A stretch of DNA of 9,266 bases from CAZMVU01 sp964569295 (lineage in GTDB: Bacteria > Hydrogenedentota > Hydrogenedentia > Hydrogenedentales > JAGMZX01). A program made the position numbers and the translations under genes. The notes beneath the pieces were generated by a model. The model was not told where the DNA came from and did not search any database. It saw only the letters and a program-made list of their open reading frames with translations. Below, piece by piece: positions 1 to 5,409 of this stretch (its first letter is position 1; every line of letters starts with the position of its first letter). The stretch covers positions 1 through 9,266 of the forward strand of contig CAZMVU010000197.1 in NCBI GenBank assembly GCA_964569295.1, read 5' to 3'.

Positions 1-87
1 CCTTTTTGCTTCACTTTTTCACCAACAGCGCGGTAGTACAAAAACTGCACCCTAAAAAAACGTGTCTTCTCCCCGGGCGGTGCCGCT
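1..87. other. Gene-free left edge, downstream of the DtxR-family gene
   Basis: This short AT-richer stretch follows the stop codon of the minus-strand regulator. On the minus strand a run of seven T (positions 54-60) lies about 28 nt after the stop. It is preceded by the GC-rich sequence GCGGCACCGCCCGGGG, which can form only a 4-bp GCGG/CCGC stem with a tiny loop, and that stem is not next to the T run. A Rho-independent terminator is therefore possible but not convincing. No other gene or RNA is recognisable here. Confidence 0.4.
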
Positions 88-759
88 TCAGATCACCTCG
101 ACCATCACCATCTCGGCAACCCCCGGCCCGATGCCATATGTTTCGGCGTTCGGGTCATCGCCCACCCGCACCATGTAGGGGCCATCGAAAGGCGCTTTCC
201 CGGCGAGCGTTATCATTACCCCCGGCTCGATCCCGAGTGAGGTGAGGTAGCGCAGCACCTCGGCCTGTTCATCGCGCACGCGCGACACGCGCACCAGGCA
301 GCCCACATCCGCTTCGCTCAACGGCACATGCGCGTTCTCCGCGATAATGCCCTCGGTGTCGGGGATCGGGTCGCCATGGGGGTCCGTACCGGGGTGTCCG
401 AGGTACTCGGCGATCCGTCTCTCGAGCCGCTCCGAGATGTGGTGCTGCAAGCGTTCGGCTTCCTCGTGCACCTCATCCCAGGTGTAGCCCAAAACCTGGC
501 ACATGAAGGTCTCCAGCAGGCGGTGGCGCCGGATCACGGCCAGGGCGCGGCGCTGCCCTTCATCGGTGAGCACCACCCCCCGGTGCGGCGTGTGCTCGAC
601 GAACGGGCGCTTCTGCTTGTGCAGCCGTTTCAACATGGCGGTGACCGACGGCGATGCCACTTCGAGCCGTTCCGCCAACTTCGAGGTCGTCACCCGCTCA
701 CACTCCTCCTCAATCTCATAGATGGCCTTTAAGTAATTCTCGACGGATTCAGTGGGCAT
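88..759 (-). CDS. DtxR/MntR-family metal-dependent transcriptional repressor
   Basis: The 223-aa protein has the size and domain order of DtxR/IdeR-type repressors. An N-terminal winged HTH spans about residues 1-65 (ENYLKAIYEIEEE, then SKLAERLEVASPSVTAMLKR). A dimerisation/metal domain spans about 66-140, and a C-terminal FeoA/SH3-like domain about 150-222. In this family, Fe2+ or Mn2+ binding drives dimeric DNA binding that represses metal-uptake genes. Visible ligands match DtxR numbering: H79, E83, H98 and H106. The position of DtxR Cys102 is Glu102, as in Mn-type MntR, and DtxR Glu105 is Gln105. The ATG at 759 was chosen because homology begins there; 83 further upstream codons are open but look like noncoding DNA. 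The ribosome-binding site is weak (GGGAAACGAG, minus strand). The gene is divergent from the secreted glycine-rich gene at 1007. No metal-uptake gene is in the window, so the targets are unknown. Family call is firm; iron versus manganese specificity is inference. Confidence 0.93.
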   Translation of the reverse strand: MPTESVENYLKAIYEIEEECERVTTSKLAERLEVASPSVTAMLKRLHKQKRPFVEHTPHRGVVLTDEGQRRALAVIRRHRLLETFMCQVLGYTWDEVHEEAERLQHHISERLERRIAEYLGHPGTDPHGDPIPDTEGIIAENAHVPLSEADVGCLVRVSRVRDEQAEVLRYLTSLGIEPGVMITLAGKAPFDGPYMVRVGDDPNAETYGIGPGVAEMVMVEVI

Positions 760-1006
760 AGCCGCTCGTTTCCCATGCTGCGGACAAGACCGCGGCCACG
801 TGGAAAAGCCGTGCATCCAGCCGCACCGCCTCTGCCCGCGCATTTTCGGGACATGACCAAACCGGGGCTTCCCGCGTGTGCGCAACCGGCTCTTGTCGTC
901 TCTAAACCGAGGATATAGTATGATAAAGGGGATGGGTAATGCACCGCACGAGAGTTCGCCGCGGGCATCACGGCTGGGATGAAGCACGCTCAGAAGGGAA
1001 TAAACC
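760..1006. promoter_or_regulatory. Divergent intergenic region with a candidate shared promoter
   Basis: This 247-bp gap separates the start of the repressor (minus) from the start of the glycine-rich protein (plus). The only AT-rich patch is about 901-927. It contains TATAGTATGATAAA (914-927), which reads as a -10-like TATAGT or TAGTAT on the plus strand and as TACTATA/TATCAT on the minus strand. TTGTCG at 893-898 could be a -35 with a 17-bp spacer to TAGTAT (916-921). No clear DtxR/IdeR/MntR-type palindrome was found, so autoregulation is not supported by the sequence. Promoter assignment is inference. Confidence 0.3.
992..999 (+). promoter_or_regulatory. Ribosome-binding site of the glycine-rich protein gene
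   Basis: AGAAGGGA lies 7 nt upstream of the ATG at 1007. It is a good Shine-Dalgarno match and supports this start, which would otherwise give an unusually long n-region before the hydrophobic signal core. Confidence 0.6.
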
Positions 1007-3568
1007 ATGTTTCGAGGCCTTCCATTTCATTCACCTTCCAGGCACGCAGACGCCATTGGGATACAATGCGGCCTCGCTTTGGCAGTCCTGTGCGGCGCTG
1101 GCGCCCTGGCCATAGCGCAACCCGCCGAATACTATAAAGGCGATCGGGCACAAGAAGATCTCATCGCGACCGCTGGCGCCGTTGTCTTCGATACGACCGA
1201 AGGCACCATGATCGGCAGCTTCGGCCTTGTTACCCCGTTCACTATCGAGGCGACCGAGGTGGAAGGCAACGTGCCCGTGTTCCGTTTCCGTAATGTACAC
1301 ATTCCCGAGGAAGCCTCCATCACGGTAAACGGCGACCGGCCATTGGTAATCGCCGCTGATCAGGATTTCTACCTCGGCGCCAGCATTACTGTCGCCGGAA
1401 CGGTAGCCGGCCGCGGCGGCGGCGGCGGCGGTGGTACGGGCGGCAGCGGGGGCGCGCCGGGCGCCGCCGGTGCGGGCTGGGGCGCCGGTGCGGGCGGCGG
1501 TCCGGGCGGCGACGGCGGCCGGGGCGGCGGTGTCTTCGATAACGGGCGAGCCGGAAATCCCGGCAGGAGCGGTAACACGGGCAGCTCCGGTGCCGACGGT
1601 GAGGTTGGCCGTGCGGGGGCCGCGGGCGGCGGCGGCACCAAGGGCTTCGGAGCCACCGGCGACGGCGCCGCGGGCGGCAGTGGCGGCGATGGCGGCATGG
1701 TGGAGAACACGGGCGGCGCTGGCGGCGCACCGGGTGACGGCAGCGGGGAACCCGGCAGCGGGGGCGCCGGCGATACGGGCAGCGGCGACCCGGGTGACGA
1801 CGGTATGAGCGGCGCACCCGGCGGCAGCGGCGGCGACGCCCTGGCGGGCGGCAGCGGCCATAGCGGGCAGCCCGGCGATAACGCCAGCTTTACCCAGGGC
1901 GTCGATACCCTCGACATTGTCGCCGGTAGCGGCGGTGGCGGCGGTGGCGGCGGCGGTGGCGGCCAGGGTGGCGGCCAGGGCGGCGGCGGCGGCGGCGGCC
2001 AGGGCGGCGGTGGTGGCGGCGGTGGCGGCAAAGGCCTGGGGGCGGCGCTGGTCTCGGGCGGCGACGGCGGCGATGGCGGCGAGGGCGGCACAGGCGGTAC
2101 GGGCGGCGAGGGGGGCGATGGCGGCCCGGGTGGCGACGGCGGTGACGGCGGCCATGGCGGAGGGGCTGTAATCCTTTCTGCGCGGGGGCTACTCGCGGTG
2201 ACGCACGAGTGCCAGGTAAACATTTCCGCTGGTCCCATTTCCCAGGGCACCCCGGGGCAGTCGCCGGAAGAACCGGCTGGCCTCAACCCGGGCGCAAACG
2301 GCGACTTGGGCGGCTCGGGAGAAGACGGCGAGTGCTTCAGCGTGCTCGTCGACGAGGTTTGCGGGGGCGATGGCGGCGATGGCGGCCAGGGCGGCGCGGG
2401 CGGCGCGGGCGGCTTGGGCGCCCAGGGCGGCCAGGGCGGCCAGGGCGGGAACGGCGGCTTCGGTACACCGGGCATGGTCAAACTCCATGGCTCGGTCGTG
2501 CATGCCGAAAACCTCACCGTTTTCGCGGGCAACCGGGCGCCGGGCGGCGGACCGGAAACCAACGGAAAACTCACGTTTATCTCGAACATGGCGGCAGATG
2601 CCGTCACGGCCAACGAGCCGAACCTCCTTCCCGACAGTATCGTGAAGGCACACCTCGCCAATGCAGACATCACGGGCGCGTCCCGTTTCGACGACCTGAC
2701 CGACCACCCGTACCTGCCCGGCATCGAATCACCCACCGGCCTTGCCGGCGCCGAGCTCACCGAGGGAATCGTGCGCACTGGTGATGCCGACCTGCCGGAC
2801 TACCACCTGAGCAGCCTCGTCGAGGCATCCAGCAACCCGGCCGATTTTGTGCTCGCCGATGGCGACGCCAATGTTGCCGGACAACGGATCACGGGGGATG
2901 ACAATGAATTCGAGGGGTTCGACCAGGTTTTTGTGCTGAATAAGGGCTTTGTTGCGGTCAGCGATATTCGGTTGCGCGTCAATGACGGCGCGGCCATACC
3001 CATCAATGGCGGGACCGGCGAACTGGCGGCGGGCGACATCTGGACTACCACCGTGCCGGTTGATGCGACTCTCGAACTGCTGCAAGTCGCAGGTGAAGGC
3101 GAGGGCGAGGGTGAAGGTGAAGGCGAAGGCGAAGGTGAAGGCGAAGGTGAGGGCGAAGGCGAGGGTGAAGGCGAAGGCGAAGGCGAAGGTGAGGGCGAGG
3201 GTGAGGGTGAAGGCGAAGGTGAAGGTGAAGGTGATCCCTGTGCTTCTTCCTGGCATACGGCCGATCAGGACATGGACAACACCATCGACCTGACAGAATT
3301 GCTCCGGATCATTCAGTTCTTTAACGCCGGCGGGTTCCAGTGTGCGTCGTCGCCCGATGCCACAGAAGATGGCTACCTGCCGGGACCGGGCGACAACACG
3401 AATTGCTGTCCCCATGCCAGCGACTACAACCCCGACAATACCCCGAGTTGGCGCATCGACCTGACCGAGTTGTTACGCCAGATTCAGTTCTTCAACGCCG
3501 GTGGGTACACGTATTGTCCGGACGATGCCACGGAAGACGGTTTCTGCCCGGGGCCGCCGCCGCAATAG
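1007..3568 (+). CDS. Secreted glycine-rich protein with (GE)23 linker and dockerin-like EF-hand tail
   Basis: This 853-aa protein looks like an extracellular or surface structural protein. Residues 1-37 form a signal peptide with a long n-region, the hydrophobic core CGLALAVLCGAGALAIA and cleavage near AIA/QP. A beta-rich section follows (about 40-135) with phrases such as PLVIAADQDFYLGASITVAGTVAG, resembling one coil of a beta-helix. Residues about 136-385 are an extreme Gly-rich region of GG(D/S/A/Q) repeats with near-pure polyglycine at about 309-341. A second helix-like strand (GGGAVILSARGLLAVTHECQVNISAG, about 384-410) and a second Gly-rich stretch (about 450-490) follow. Residues about 550-690 look like an Ig-like beta domain. 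A (Gly-Glu)23 linker occupies 696-742. The tail (743-853) is a duplicated module with IDLTELLRIIQFFNAGG and IDLTELLRQIQFFNAGG. Its first loop is a canonical EF-hand (D753, D755, D757, T759, D761, E764). The second (D806, N808, D810, D818, E821) carries a 4-residue insertion. Cysteines 745, 779, 800, 801, 837 and 847 could form disulfides. The tail resembles dockerins and is probably a Ca2+-stabilised anchoring or interaction domain; its partner is unknown. Confidence 0.9.
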   Translation: MFRGLPFHSPSRHADAIGIQCGLALAVLCGAGALAIAQPAEYYKGDRAQEDLIATAGAVVFDTTEGTMIGSFGLVTPFTIEATEVEGNVPVFRFRNVHIPEEASITVNGDRPLVIAADQDFYLGASITVAGTVAGRGGGGGGGTGGSGGAPGAAGAGWGAGAGGGPGGDGGRGGGVFDNGRAGNPGRSGNTGSSGADGEVGRAGAAGGGGTKGFGATGDGAAGGSGGDGGMVENTGGAGGAPGDGSGEPGSGGAGDTGSGDPGDDGMSGAPGGSGGDALAGGSGHSGQPGDNASFTQGVDTLDIVAGSGGGGGGGGGGGQGGGQGGGGGGGQGGGGGGGGGKGLGAALVSGGDGGDGGEGGTGGTGGEGGDGGPGGDGGDGGHGGGAVILSARGLLAVTHECQVNISAGPISQGTPGQSPEEPAGLNPGANGDLGGSGEDGECFSVLVDEVCGGDGGDGGQGGAGGAGGLGAQGGQGGQGGNGGFGTPGMVKLHGSVVHAENLTVFAGNRAPGGGPETNGKLTFISNMAADAVTANEPNLLPDSIVKAHLANADITGASRFDDLTDHPYLPGIESPTGLAGAELTEGIVRTGDADLPDYHLSSLVEASSNPADFVLADGDANVAGQRITGDDNEFEGFDQVFVLNKGFVAVSDIRLRVNDGAAIPINGGTGELAAGDIWTTTVPVDATLELLQVAGEGEGEGEGEGEGEGEGEGEGEGEGEGEGEGEGEGEGEGEGEGEGEGDPCASSWHTADQDMDNTIDLTELLRIIQFFNAGGFQCASSPDATEDGYLPGPGDNTNCCPHASDYNPDNTPSWRIDLTELLRQIQFFNAGGYTYCPDDATEDGFCPGPPPQ
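1411..2461 (+). repeat. Glycine-codon low-complexity region (GGC/GGT-rich)
   Basis: Most of this part of the glycine-rich gene consists of GGC and GGT codons interrupted by GAC, AGC, GCC and CAG. The purest part is about 1931-2029, which encodes runs of 11, 3, 7 and 9 glycines separated by single glutamines. It is broken by a non-repetitive segment at about 2165-2360. All other frames also stay open across it because of the triplet periodicity, which produces large but artefactual Ala-rich and Pro-rich reading frames on both strands. Such DNA is prone to slippage and to assembly error. Confidence 0.85.
3092..3232 (+). repeat. Hexanucleotide GGYGAR tandem repeat coding (Gly-Glu)23
   Basis: Twenty-three consecutive 6-bp units plus one closing glycine codon make up the linker between the Ig-like region and the dockerin-like tail. 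Every unit is GGC or GGT followed by GAA or GAG; GGA and GGG never occur. The third positions are shuffled without a higher-order period, so the array has not been recently homogenised. It encodes a highly acidic, presumably extended spacer. Confidence 0.97.
3239..3565 (+). other. Dockerin-like / EF-hand duplicated C-terminal domain
   Basis: This domain of the glycine-rich protein covers residues about 745-853. The halves align as: Cys, His, acidic loop, IDLTELLRxIQFFNAGG, aromatic residue, Cys, then ATEDGYLPGPG in half one and ATEDGFCPGPP in half two. Two EF-hand-like loops about 57 residues apart is the dockerin layout, although the dockerin recognition residues cannot be judged by eye. From memory, the same module ends many secreted proteins in Candidatus Hydrogenedentes behind EGEGEG linkers. 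It could be a cohesin-binding, cell-wall-anchoring or secretion-sorting domain. Confidence 0.75.
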
Positions 3569-3594
3569 CCGGCGGAGTTCGCGGGATATAGTAA

Positions 3595-3638
3595 CCTGGG
3601 CCCGCGGTCCAGGCTGGGATGGCACGGGCCGTTGGCCC
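3595..3638 (+). terminator. Tandem hairpins downstream of the glycine-rich gene
   Basis: Hairpin 1 (3595-3613) pairs CCTGGGCC with GGTCCAGG around a CGC loop: 8 bp including one G-U. Hairpin 2 (3626-3638) pairs GGGCC with GGCCC around GTT. The first begins 26 nt after the stop codon at 3568. A T-rich tract (TTTTCTTT, 3651-3658) follows the second by about 12 nt, not directly, so this is not a textbook Rho-independent terminator. Being the first strong structure after the gene, it may end or stabilise the transcript. Confidence 0.4.
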
Positions 3639-3889
3639 TTATAGTAGCCATTTTCTTTATGCACGGGTGGCGGAACGGGCCTCGAAGGGAATGCTCCGAG
3701 CCGCCCGCTATCGCTATGATGAAGAGGTGGGTGCCCTTTGGACTGCGGCGGCTTGCGGCCACTTTTTCCTGCGAAGGTCGTGGATAGTCTCTGGCGCGCA
3801 AGCCGGGAGAAAAGGTTTTCGCCGGTTCCCAGTTCCCGAGTATGCCGGGATTGTCTTGGACACGAGTGATGTGAGGGGGGACGTCGAGT

Positions 3890-3953
3890 GGAGGGCGAGC
3901 GTTCCCTCCCCCGCTGTTGTTCGTTCGCGGGGGCGCAACCCGCGCGAGCCGAA
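3890..3953. repeat. Split, diverged copy of the 58-bp repeat
   Basis: GGAGGGCGAGCGT (3890-3902) and CGCGAGCCGAA (3943-3953) are exact matches to two pieces of the tandem repeat at the right end of the window, in the same order and orientation. In the array they are 3 bp apart; here they are 40 bp apart. The intervening DNA carries a perfect 7-bp stem, CCCCCGC (3908-3914) with GCGGGGG (3927-3933), around a 12-nt loop. This suggests a dispersed repeat family with an internal structured segment. Confidence 0.55.
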
Positions 3954-3963
3954 CCCCGGTTGT

Positions 3964-3987
3964 TGTTGCCGTGTGTATTTGGCAACA
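3964..3987 (-). terminator. Stem-loop immediately downstream of the LOG-family gene
   Basis: TGTTGCC (3964-3970) and GGCAACA (3981-3987) form a perfect 7-bp stem with a 10-nt loop. It begins 8 nt after the minus-strand stop codon at 3996-3998. No U tract follows on the minus strand, so intrinsic termination is doubtful. It may be a 3'-end stabiliser or a weak terminator. Confidence 0.3.
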
Positions 3988-3995
3988 CGCCCGCC

Positions 3996-4841
3996 TCACA
4001 GATAGATGCGGGTGAGCTCGCTGGTGAGATGATCGAAAGCCTCATCGACGGAGCTGCACACCTTGAACAGTTTAAGGTCTTCCGCGTCGATCATCCCCCA
4101 CTCGACAAGCGTTTCGAAGCGAATGAGGCTATTCCAATACTCGCTCCCGTACATGACCACCGGCATATGCTTGCGTGTCTTGTTCGTCTGGATGAGCGTG
4201 AGCACCTCGAACAGTTCATCCAGCGTACCGTAGCCCCCGGGAAATACGACCAGCGCCTTCGCCAAGTAGATGAACCAGAACTTGCGCACAAAGAAATAAT
4301 GGAACTCGAACGCGAGTTCGTGCGTCTGGTACGGGTTTGCCAACTGTTCATGGGGCAAGCTGATATTTAAGCTCACCGACTTGCCGCCAGCGCGCAGGGC
4401 GCCCCGGTTCGCCGCTTCCATGATGCCCGGCCCGCCGCCGCTGCATACGGCAAACCGATGCTGCTTATTGGGCAGGGCACGCGACCAGTGTGTGAGGCGC
4501 TCCGCCAGTTCGTCGGCATCCCCATAATAGCGGGACAGCTTCAGCGCGTGCTCCGCCTGCGCGACCTCGCGGTCAAGCTCTTCGGAATGGTCGCCGTGGG
4601 CGCGCACCCGCAGCAATTCATCGTACCGTTCCTGGGCCGTCTCGGGATCCGGCGTGCGCGCGGACCCGAAAAACACCACCGTGTCGCGCACGCCTTGTTT
4701 GCGGAAACGCGCCTGCGGCTCCACGAACTCGCACAAAACACGGATAGCCCGGGCATCCGCCGAGGTAAGAAAATCCAGGTTCTTGTAGGCCTTCTCCGGC
4801 CATTTCTCGGGACCGGGGCGGGGGGACCTGTGTCGTGACAT
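3996..4841 (-). CDS. LOG family / TIGR00730 Rossmann-fold protein (putative nucleotide 5'-monophosphate phosphoribohydrolase)
   Basis: The 281-aa cytoplasmic protein carries both LOG-family signatures: GGGPGIMEAANRG (residues 135-147) and PGGYGTLDE (201-209), with Glu209 the family's catalytic glutamate. A conserved Arg lies in FVRKFWF (R186). Family members cleave the N-glycosidic bond of nucleoside monophosphates, releasing a free base (cytokinin activation in plants and some bacteria) and ribose 5-phosphate. Many were formerly annotated as lysine decarboxylases. An N-terminal extension of about 50 residues and a helical insertion (about 65-125) between FFGSAR and the GGGPG motif fit the longer bacterial LOG type. 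The substrate cannot be told from sequence, and nothing nearby points to cytokinin synthesis, so nucleotide salvage or housekeeping is equally likely. The start at 4841 has a GGAG (4851-4854, minus strand) 9 nt upstream. The gene follows the lipoprotein on the same strand with a 103-bp gap and may be co-transcribed. Family call is firm; the reaction is inference. Confidence 0.92.
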   Translation of the reverse strand: MSRHRSPRPGPEKWPEKAYKNLDFLTSADARAIRVLCEFVEPQARFRKQGVRDTVVFFGSARTPDPETAQERYDELLRVRAHGDHSEELDREVAQAEHALKLSRYYGDADELAERLTHWSRALPNKQHRFAVCSGGGPGIMEAANRGALRAGGKSVSLNISLPHEQLANPYQTHELAFEFHYFFVRKFWFIYLAKALVVFPGGYGTLDELFEVLTLIQTNKTRKHMPVVMYGSEYWNSLIRFETLVEWGMIDAEDLKLFKVCSSVDEAFDHLTSELTRIYL

Positions 4842-4944
4842 AATGGCATACTCCGAACTTGCTGAAAGGCTGCGGCCAGAAACGCACCGGCGTGCCCCGC
4901 GTTATGCCTGAGTGCAGTCCACGGAAGCAAACCGCCGATATCTT
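4842..4944 (-). other. Spacer between lipoprotein and LOG-family genes
   Basis: This 103-bp gap separates two minus-strand genes. Apart from the GGAG ribosome-binding site of the LOG gene (4851-4854), I see only a weak GCAC/GTGC hairpin and no convincing promoter or terminator. Co-transcription is possible but not demonstrated. Confidence 0.35.
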
Positions 4945-5409
4945 CTACGGCAGCAGTTCCCGGGGCAGATACTTGCGAAGCCGCTGCAAGTCCTTCGAGC
5001 CGCCCTCGAGCGGCACATACTGCCCGCGAAAACTCAGCGGGTTGTTGCCCCAGACGACCACCGGCAGAATATCGCCATCTTCGATGGGCGTTTGGATTGT
5101 GAATTGCGCTTGCGTCTCGAAAGCCGGGTCCTCGCTCTCCCCCTGGATGACCAGGGTCGCACCCGTCCCTTGCAGCCGGCGCGCATTCACGTTCGTAAAG
5201 ACCCGGGTCGTACTGGGCGCCACATCGCGCTTGAGATCGGTCGAACCCGTCTCCGCGATGCTCCGGATTTCCACATGCGTCACGGTCACAAAATCGCTCG
5301 TATTGATCAGCCAGACCTCGATATTGGGACGGAACAAGAAGCAGCCCGGCAACACGGAGGCCGCCACCGCCGCCACGACCACGGTGCAACAAATCTCCCG
5401 AAACTTCAT
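4945..5409 (-). CDS. Small lipoprotein of unknown function
   Basis: The 154-aa product begins MKFREICCTVVVAAVAASVLPGC, a lipoprotein signal peptide with lipobox L20-P21-G22 and lipidated Cys23. The mature part of about 130 residues alternates hydrophobic and polar residues (IEVWLINTSDFVTVTHVEIRS, then GATLVIQGESEDPAFETQAQF). This looks like a single Ig-like or jelly-roll beta-sandwich, ending in a charged helix-like tail (KDLQRLRKYLPRELLP). No family is recognised. The start at 5409 is well supported by AGGAG (5417-5421, minus strand) 7 nt upstream and by the position of the signal peptide; 44 further upstream codons are open but have no such support. It is divergent from the GH2-like gene at 5669 and upstream of the LOG gene. 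A shared role with the divergent hydrolase is possible only on grounds of position. Lipoprotein assignment is firm; function is unknown. Confidence 0.87.
   Translation of the reverse strand: MKFREICCTVVVAAVAASVLPGCFLFRPNIEVWLINTSDFVTVTHVEIRSIAETGSTDLKRDVAPSTTRVFTNVNARRLQGTGATLVIQGESEDPAFETQAQFTIQTPIEDGDILPVVVWGNNPLSFRGQYVPLEGGSKDLQRLRKYLPRELLP

Larger units (their letters stand above)
3569..3995. other. 427-bp gene-free region between convergent genes
   Basis: No credible gene lies here. The region contains, in order: TATAGTAACC (3587-3596); a strong hairpin at 3595-3613; a second hairpin at 3626-3638; TATAGTAGCC (3640-3649); a T-rich stretch (3651-3659); a GC-rich segment with TTTGGACTGCGGCGGCTTG (3738-3756) that looks like a dispersed intergenic repeat; a split copy of the right-end repeat (3890-3953); and a stem-loop next to the LOG-family stop codon (3964-3987). 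Reading frames on both strands remain open but have low-complexity, Arg-rich translations and no recognisable domain. Confidence 0.6.

Noticed and set aside
880..960. DtxR/IdeR/MntR operator upstream of the repressor
   Set aside because: No palindrome resembling known operators of the family is visible; only AT-rich promoter-like sequence is present.
760..1008. 83-codon N-terminal extension of the DtxR-family protein
   Set aside because: Family homology starts at the internal Met at 759, and the extension covers the divergent promoter region.
1031..2155. Minus-strand Ala-rich open frame
   Set aside because: Same triplet-periodicity artefact as the Pro-rich frame; no domain or start signal.
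1411..2461. Mycobacterial PE-PGRS protein
   Set aside because: Gly-rich content is superficially similar, but there is no PE domain, a signal peptide is present, and the (GE)n linker and dockerin-like tail are foreign to that family.
1369..2778. Long minus-strand Pro-rich open frame opposite the glycine-rich gene
   Set aside because: It is the reverse complement of GGC/GGT codons, lacks a ribosome-binding site, and the plus-strand gene has a signal peptide and a recognisable C-terminal domain.
3619..4005. 128-codon plus-strand open frame in the convergent gap
   Set aside because: Arg-rich composition, no convincing ribosome-binding site, overlap with repeat-like DNA and with the 3' end of the LOG gene. 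Minus-strand frames over the same DNA are equally open.
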